Made by a program: the position numbers and the translations under genes. Shown here piece by piece: positions 4,955 to 8,624 of a DNA stretch of 8,624 nucleotides (positions within the stretch are counted from its first letter, which is position 1; each line of letters starts with the position of its first letter). This stretch comes from an uncultured Bacteroidota bacterium (GTDB lineage Bacteria > Bacteroidota > Bacteroidia > Chitinophagales > Chitinophagaceae), in assembly GCA_903851455.1 (NCBI GenBank), contig CAINOM010000269.1:1-8624 (forward strand), written 5' to 3'. Under the pieces are notes generated by a model. The model saw only the letters and a program-made list of their open reading frames with translations. It was not told the origin of the DNA and made no database searches.

Positions 4955-6643
4955 ATGAAAAAGTTCTTTCACATCAGTGTGTTATTGTGTTGTGCGTTGT
5001 TCCATGCAGCGGGCGCCGGGGCGCAGGGGTGGCAGTGGGGCGCCGCATCTGCCTGCCCTCACGGCGCTACAGAAGGCCGTCTTATGGCTGTGGACCACAA
5101 CGGAAATACCTTTGCTCTGGCATGGGTGATGCAAGTGGTACCGCCCACCATTCCGCTGATAAGTACCTACGGTCCGTTTTCTGTTACTGACTCATCGGGG
5201 CTGGGAGATCAGGTCGTATTGGCAAGCACCGATTCATCGGGGCACTTTCGCTGGGTGGTGGCTTCACAGGAGAGCAAGATGATCCCAATAGGTGTTGCCG
5301 CCGATCCGTTTGGCTACTCCTATGTTTTGTTCTCAGAGGTCACTTTCGGCACATTCACTTTCGGCAATGTCCGGTATACACCTTCGGGGAGCGGCTCCCA
5401 GTATTGCGCCAAGGTGGATCCGCTGGGAAATGTGGTGTGGATAAAGCGGATGCCGCCCACCTGCCACCCTGGTTATATATGCACAAACAAAGCAGGCAAC
5501 GTGTATATAGCCGGTACATTTAACGGCAGTGCCATGTTTGGGGCAACAACGCTTTCCACCGGCGCTCATTTCAATAGTTATGCAGCGTGCTACGATTCAT
5601 CCCTCAACCCCTTATGGGCCACCGGCATCATTAGCGATTCTACCGAGACGGTCTACGGCTTGGCCGTTTCAAAGAACAACGATGTGTTTATAGGCGGCAT
5701 TTACTCTTCCCCAATAGTGATAGGCAGTGATACGCTTACGGATAGTATGTCGTCGGTTACCCCGTATTATTATATAGCCAGGTTATATCCGTCAGGCGCT
5801 CCTGCCTGGGGCGTCCGTATAATACCGGATACGTTAACTTCTTACGATATTTTGTCGGGAATAAGCGCAGACGGGCAAAGCAGTGTGTATGTTGCAGGCG
5901 GGTATTACCATACCCAGGTTATAGGAACAACGACGCTGCCCTATAACGGTGATTACATAGAGCCTTTTCTTGCCAAGTTCGATTCATCGGGTGGTTTCAG
6001 GTGGGCAACGCCCATCCTCGAGACCGCAATGCACTGTGCAAACCAGGTTTGCGCAGATACCTGTGGCAGCGTATGGATCACTGGTACGGGCGCCGCTCCC
6101 AGTGCAGGTTACTCCTGGCACGACGATGCCGTTTACCTGGCCCGGTTCGACACCTCGGGCAGCCTCACAGACACCGTTTTTCTGCCATCGGGCGGCGATG
6201 ATGCAAATGGTATGGCCATAGACTACAGGGGGGCTGTATATGCCTGCAGCGACATTGCCCTGATTACTATGCCTATGATAGTAGCGGGCGACACGCTGGG
6301 AGTGCAGGCAGATAGCAGTTTCGAAGTGCTGTACGTGGCCAAATATGTATATGGCCCGCAGGGCTGCGGCACACTGGCTGCCGCAGAAACGCAGGTAACA
6401 AAAGACGAAGTTATGATCTATCCCGATCCTACTTTCGGGTCTGTGTCGGTGAGGTGCGGTGAAGAAGGTGTTTTGGATGTGTATGATCTGTGCGGGCGCC
6501 AGGCCGCCACATACGCCATAAAGTCGGGTACCACAGAAGTGCAATTGCCCGATGGGCTGAGCACCGGAGTTTATCTGTGCAGGTTCCAGCCCCGGCAGCG
6601 AAACAGCCCGCCTGTATTTGTGAAGATATTGTATGAGCGGTAG
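4955..6643 (+). CDS. Secreted beta-propeller-like protein with T9SS C-terminal sorting domain
   Basis: The 562-residue product has a Sec signal peptide (hydrophobic 5-20, cleavage near GAQ at 22-24), a central region of six to seven repeats, and a type A T9SS sorting domain (about 484-562). Each repeat carries an SBBP-like strand such as YCAKVDPLGNVVW (150-162), YAACYDSSLNPLW (209-221), FLAKFDSSGGFRW (338-350) or YLARFDTSGS (394-403). Others lie near 88-100, 272-285 and 459-471, and each is commonly followed by a GNVYIAG-type strand. Spacing near 60 residues suggests a seven-bladed propeller. The sorting domain shows MIYPDPTFGSVSV (487-499), LDVYDLCGR (507-515), LSTGVYLCRF (535-544) and the final KILYER. 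The family exports such proteins across the outer membrane, for surface attachment or release. There is no catalytic motif; a binding or adhesive role is inference. A strong terminator follows. Confidence 0.87.
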   Translation: MKKFFHISVLLCCALFHAAGAGAQGWQWGAASACPHGATEGRLMAVDHNGNTFALAWVMQVVPPTIPLISTYGPFSVTDSSGLGDQVVLASTDSSGHFRWVVASQESKMIPIGVAADPFGYSYVLFSEVTFGTFTFGNVRYTPSGSGSQYCAKVDPLGNVVWIKRMPPTCHPGYICTNKAGNVYIAGTFNGSAMFGATTLSTGAHFNSYAACYDSSLNPLWATGIISDSTETVYGLAVSKNNDVFIGGIYSSPIVIGSDTLTDSMSSVTPYYYIARLYPSGAPAWGVRIIPDTLTSYDILSGISADGQSSVYVAGGYYHTQVIGTTTLPYNGDYIEPFLAKFDSSGGFRWATPILETAMHCANQVCADTCGSVWITGTGAAPSAGYSWHDDAVYLARFDTSGSLTDTVFLPSGGDDANGMAIDYRGAVYACSDIALITMPMIVAGDTLGVQADSSFEVLYVAKYVYGPQGCGTLAAAETQVTKDEVMIYPDPTFGSVSVRCGEEGVLDVYDLCGRQAATYAIKSGTTEVQLPDGLSTGVYLCRFQPRQRNSPPVFVKILYER

Positions 6644-6663
6644 CTAACCTCTTGTGCTTACTG

Positions 6664-6695
6664 ATAAAGGAGCCCATACCGGGTTCCTTTATTTA
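6664..6695 (+). terminator. Intrinsic terminator after the T9SS cargo gene
   Basis: ATAAAGGAGCCC (6664-6675) pairs with GGGTTCCTTTAT (6681-6692) around a 5-base loop, with a single G-T wobble in 12 pairs, and is followed by TTTA. It lies 20 bases after the stop at 6643. Confidence 0.85.
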
Positions 6696-6766
6696 TGCTG
6701 CAATGGCGCGGGTGTGCGTTTGAAGCCACTTCGGCTGCGCTCACGGCAGGCCGGAGACCGGTATTA

Positions 6767-6836
6767 TTTGCGTCCCCGCCGAGTCTCTGCCCTTCGAAGG
6801 ACTCGCCGGCAATCAGGAACGGAAGCTGAATGACAG
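6767..6836 (+). repeat. Dispersed intergenic repeat, copy 2 with conserved tail
   Basis: The core 6767-6814 aligns with copy 1 without gaps. The following 22 bases (6815-6836), including GGAACGGAAGCTGA and TGACAG, match the tail of copy 3 but not copy 1. Inside, GCCGAGTC (6778-6785) can pair with GACTCG...GGC (6800-6810), and CCTTCGAAGG (6791-6800) is a perfect palindrome. It sits between the converging T9SS cargo and OmpA-family genes, after the former's terminator. No separate terminator for the minus-strand gene is visible. Confidence 0.75.
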
Positions 6837-6860
6837 CCGGATTAGCTAGTGTAGTAGTGA

Positions 6861-7898
6861 CTACCGGCTGATAAACTCCACCCGCCGGTTATTAGCTTTT
6901 CCCTGTATCGTAGAATTGGTGTCTATAGATTTTGAGGCGCCAAGGCCCTTAGTGGTGAGCCTGGCGGCGGCCACGCCCATCGCTACCAATTGCCTTTTCA
7001 CTGCATTAGCCCGGTCCAGTGAAAGTTTCATATTGACTGCGGCATTACCATCGCTATCTGTATGTCCATCTATCTCCAGTTTTATTGACGGATTTTTTTT
7101 CAGGAAACCGGCAAGTCTGCTGATAAATGCCATACTTGTGTGCCTGAAGACCGATTTATTTACATCAAACAAGATAGCGTGTGTTGTGAATTTTTTATCT
7201 GAGAGCAGCCTTTCAATAGGGATAGTCTCGGCGCCGATCGCAATGCGCATATGGCGTATTTTGACAGGTCCTTTTGGAACAATGAAAATATGTGAAGCAT
7301 TGACAGCGAACCCGGTTAACACAGCTACCCGCGAATCATCAACGTAAAATTTTGTTTGCTGTTTTTGATAGGAAATCGCCAGCCGGTGCAATACTTGTCG
7401 GTCAAAGCCGGGAATGTTTGTCTTCTTATCTGCCAGCGATCCATTTTTTTTATGGGTTGTACCGCATTTAAATTGCCCCCTTCCGTCTAATGAGTCATAT
7501 ATCCATCGCTGGTCAGAATCATCGGTTAGTATACATGCGATACTGGAGCTGAAGTATTCAAGCTGGAAATCAATTTCTATTGTAAAACTGTCACAAAGAT
7601 TATACTTCGGGTAAGGCTCAAGCTCCGGCTCTGCGTTGCGGACTATTTTCAAATACATTCCCTCACCATCTTTTTCTACGTGAAACATCGTATCCTTATA
7701 ACGCCATATGTATTCGGTGGTTGTCATTACCTGCCACTTCGATGGAAATGCCCCCACGGTATCTTCTCCGAAATCGTCCTCGTAAAGGACAACCTCGCGT
7801 TGTTGGAAGTCTTTGGTTACCGTATCTTCTTTTTTTTCCTGTGCATGTGTCAATAAGGATGTTAGCAGGAATACAAAGATTAGTTTCATTATTTTCAT
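6861..7898 (-). CDS. Exported OmpA-family protein with N-terminal jelly-roll-like domain
   Basis: The 345-residue product has a signal peptide (hydrophobic 5-17, cleavage near HA|Q at 19-20; no lipobox cysteine). Residues about 35-222 look like a concanavalin/LamG-type beta-sandwich: the opening VVLYEDDFGEDTVGAFPSKW (36-55), FTIEIDFQLEY (105-115), HRLAISYQKQQTKFYVDD (171-188). The C-terminal OmpA peptidoglycan-binding domain (about 237-345) shows ILFDVNKSVF (242-251), IDGHTDSDG (276-284) with D281, LSLDRANAV (292-300) with R296, GLGASKS (318-324) and NNRRVEF (336-342). D281 and R296 are the family's diaminopimelate-binding residues. It is probably a periplasmic or outer-membrane protein anchored to peptidoglycan. 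A second in-frame ATG at 7889 gives almost the same signal peptide. Its start lies one base after the stop of a decayed OmpA-family remnant. Confidence 0.92.
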   Translation of the reverse strand: MKIMKLIFVFLLTSLLTHAQEKKEDTVTKDFQQREVVLYEDDFGEDTVGAFPSKWQVMTTTEYIWRYKDTMFHVEKDGEGMYLKIVRNAEPELEPYPKYNLCDSFTIEIDFQLEYFSSSIACILTDDSDQRWIYDSLDGRGQFKCGTTHKKNGSLADKKTNIPGFDRQVLHRLAISYQKQQTKFYVDDSRVAVLTGFAVNASHIFIVPKGPVKIRHMRIAIGAETIPIERLLSDKKFTTHAILFDVNKSVFRHTSMAFISRLAGFLKKNPSIKLEIDGHTDSDGNAAVNMKLSLDRANAVKRQLVAMGVAAARLTTKGLGASKSIDTNSTIQGKANNRRVEFISR

Positions 7899-7899
7899 A

Positions 7900-8073
7900 T
7901 CAGTTCAGTTTAATGAATTCCACCTTTCGGTTATTTGCCTTTCCCGGTTCAGTGTGATCGCGGGAAGGAAAAGACTTGTTCAGTCCTCGCCGGGTAGCCT
8001 CCTTCATTGACTCGGTGGAAATCAGGTACTGAGGCTGATAATTTTCATATAGTCTCGTCTTGACTCGCGTTTC
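7900..8073 (-). pseudogene. C-terminal remnant of a second OmpA-family gene
   Basis: A 57-codon open frame on the minus strand ends GKANNRKVEFIKLN, almost the same as the GKANNRRVEFISR terminus of the intact neighbour, and before it has RGLNKSF where the neighbour has KGLGASKS. The earlier residues do not look like the OmpA domain: D and R binding motifs, GHTD and the signal peptide are all missing, and the frame is closed upstream by a TGA at 8074-8076. Its stop TGA is at 7900-7902 and the intact gene's ATG at 7896-7898, one base apart. This fits an ancestral pair of tandem OmpA-family genes of which the upstream one was truncated. An internal ATG (codon 23) could give a 35-residue peptide, but nothing supports it. 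Part of the frame overlaps a diverged copy of the dispersed repeat. Confidence 0.7.
7987..8039 (+). repeat. Diverged dispersed repeat, possible copy 4 inside the OmpA remnant
   Basis: Bases 8009-8026 match bases 8142-8159 of copy 3 at 16 of 18 positions. The flanks agree too: TCGCC..GGGT at the left (7987-7995), and GCTGAT (8034-8039) at the right where copy 3 has GCTGAT. The middle is shorter and unlike. It lies within the coding frame of the OmpA remnant. Confidence 0.45.
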
Positions 8074-8099
8074 TCACTTAAAGATATGTTTTCTTTTAT

Positions 8100-8279
8100 C
8101 TACAATTGTATTACTCGCCGCTGGGTCTCTGCCCGTCGCAGGACTCGGCGGCAATCAGGGAACGGAAGCTGATGACAGGACTCGGCGGCAATCTCTACAC
8201 TGGTAACTATCTCAGGGGCAGTTGTTAGTTTATGTTTTTCTGTTTGCGTTTTTTTGTTCACCCTGGATGCATGTCCCAT
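8100..8279 (-). pseudogene. Broken copy of the cysteine-rich small gene, 3' part replaced by repeat
   Basis: A 59-codon frame starts MGHASRVNKKTQTEKHKL, matching the start MGYATGMNKKCKQKSISY of the small gene at 8414-8608 at both DNA and protein level (for example GCAAACAGAA and CATAA in the same order). After about 20 codons the similarity ends, and the rest of the frame is the reverse strand of repeat copy 3, ending at TAG (8100-8102). The cysteine pattern of the intact copy is absent. I read it as a truncated duplicate interrupted or replaced by the repeat. A short functional peptide is possible but unsupported. Confidence 0.45.
8116..8193 (+). repeat. Dispersed intergenic repeat, copy 3, with internal 18-bp direct duplication
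   Basis: The core 8116-8156 matches copies 1 and 2 (GTCTCTGCCC, AGGACTCG, GGCAATC), and bases 8157-8178 match the tail of copy 2. The 18 bases at 8139-8156 (CAGGACTCGGCGGCAATC) then recur exactly at 8176-8193, 37 bases further on. Inner CTGC (8129-8132) pairs with GCAG (8138-8141). Confidence 0.75.
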
Positions 8280-8301
8280 TTCGAGTAAAGAAAAAATGTG
8301 C

Positions 8302-8373
8302 TTACATGGGGCATTTGTATTTGCTGTAGATTCGCTTGTATGTGCCTGTAGTAGCGGATTTCGGCCGATGCAT
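8302..8373 (-). CDS. Putative 23-residue ORF with KCPM C-terminus (may be a gene remnant)
   Basis: A 23-codon frame reads MHRPKSATTGTYKRIYSKYK then CPM and a TAA stop. Its last bases AAATGCCCCATGTAAG match the end of the cysteine-rich gene at 8414-8608 (AAATGCCCCACCTAAG) at 14 of 16 positions, so both end in KCP-x. The stop lies 22 bases before the ATG of the broken small-gene copy at 8279. It may be the 3' remnant of another family member rather than a translated peptide; there is no signal peptide, no domain and only one cysteine. Confidence 0.25.
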   Translation of the reverse strand: MHRPKSATTGTYKRIYSKYKCPM

Positions 8374-8400
8374 TAAAAATTATTAAAATTTCCCATCGCA

Positions 8401-8423
8401 CCCCACAGAACTCTTAGGTGGGG
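8401..8423 (-). terminator. Weak hairpin at the end of the cysteine-rich small gene
   Basis: CCCCAC (8401-8406) pairs with GTGGGG (8418-8423) around an 11-base loop that includes the TAA stop. On the minus strand it is followed, after about 15 bases, by AT-rich DNA with short T runs. The stem is short and the U-run distant, so termination is only a possibility. Confidence 0.25.
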
Positions 8424-8608
8424 CATTTCCATTGGTTTCCGGGATAGCAGGTTTTCCCGCAATTCTTAAAAGACATCCCGCTAACCCCTCCGCTTTCGCA
8501 CAGGTCATCGCGGCAAGGGGAATTTCCTGCATCGAGATCATGTGACTTCCTGCAATAGCTTATGCTCTTCTGTTTGCATTTTTTGTTCATTCCGGTAGCG
8601 TACCCCAT
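8414..8608 (-). CDS. Small cysteine-rich protein of unknown function
   Basis: I do not recognise this 64-residue ORF. It has seven cysteines (11, 19, 32, 37, 50, 54, 62) with spacings 7-12-4-12-3-7, a nearly mirror-symmetric pattern, and no hydrophobic signal or membrane segment. A GG pair at 40-41 would, if it were a double-glycine leader site, release a 23-residue core with three cysteines; the preceding residues do not otherwise match a known leader, so this is speculation. The ATG at 8608 is favoured over the ATG at codon 7 because the related broken copy at 8279 keeps the same ATGGG start context. The frame stays open upstream to the window edge, 16 bases away, so a longer protein cannot be excluded. 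Disulfide-bonded secreted peptide, metal-binding peptide or non-coding repeat are all possible. Confidence 0.4.
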   Translation of the reverse strand: MGYATGMNKKCKQKSISYCRKSHDLDAGNSPCRDDLCESGGVSGMSFKNCGKTCYPGNQWKCPT

Positions 8609-8624
8609 TTTGAATAAATAAAAA

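Noticed and set aside
5984..6544. 186-residue minus-strand frame opposite the T9SS cargo gene
   Set aside because: The plus-strand protein has a continuous domain structure with signal peptide and sorting domain; the antisense frame has none and ends within it.
8280..8340. Upstream extension of the broken small-gene copy beyond its ATG at 8279
   Set aside because: The frame stays open for some 30 codons before a TAA, but the residues show no signal peptide or similarity to the intact copy, and conservation between copies is strongest from the ATGGG onwards.

Overview
The window looks like chromosomal DNA from a member of the Bacteroidota, probably a Chitinophagales/Sphingobacteriales-type organism. 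Four things point there: promoter elements matching the Bacteroidota -7 consensus TAnnTTTG, a large secreted protein with a C-terminal type IX secretion (T9SS) sorting domain, small exported DUF1573 proteins in tandem, and start sites without strong Shine-Dalgarno sequences. There is no phage, plasmid, insertion sequence, CRISPR, tRNA or rRNA signature. The assignment is inferred from gene content only.

Left part (1-1378, minus strand): a glycosyltransferase family 9 (heptosyltransferase-like) gene whose 3' end overlaps by 25 bp the start of a YrdC/Sua5-type threonylcarbamoyl-AMP synthase gene. The second gene runs off the left edge. A 121-bp divergent promoter region (1379-1499) separates this pair from three tandem paralogous genes for small exported DUF1573 proteins (1500-3087, plus strand). 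A perfect hairpin lies between the second and third paralogs, and a classical terminator follows the third.

Middle (3088-6700): a pyrimidine-rich TTAACC-like repeat tract leads into an apparently leaderless class I PLP-dependent aminotransferase gene. A 459-bp gene-free stretch follows, holding nested palindromes and the first copy of a dispersed intergenic repeat. Next comes a 562-residue secreted beta-propeller-like protein with a T9SS sorting domain, and its terminator.

Right part (6700-8624): a minus-strand gene for an exported OmpA-family protein with an N-terminal jelly-roll-like domain. Directly upstream of it, with one base between stop and start, is a decayed C-terminal remnant of a second OmpA-family gene. 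Beyond that are another repeat copy, a broken copy of a small gene, a 23-codon ORF with a similar C-terminus, and a 64-codon cysteine-rich ORF close to the right edge. Together these may be the end of a tandem array of small cysteine-rich peptide genes.

Most genes serve the cell envelope or secretion (GT9, DUF1573, T9SS cargo, OmpA-like) beside two housekeeping enzymes. No single pathway links them all. The least explained parts are the dispersed repeat family, which appears to sit inside two decayed genes, and the cysteine-rich small-ORF array at the right edge.
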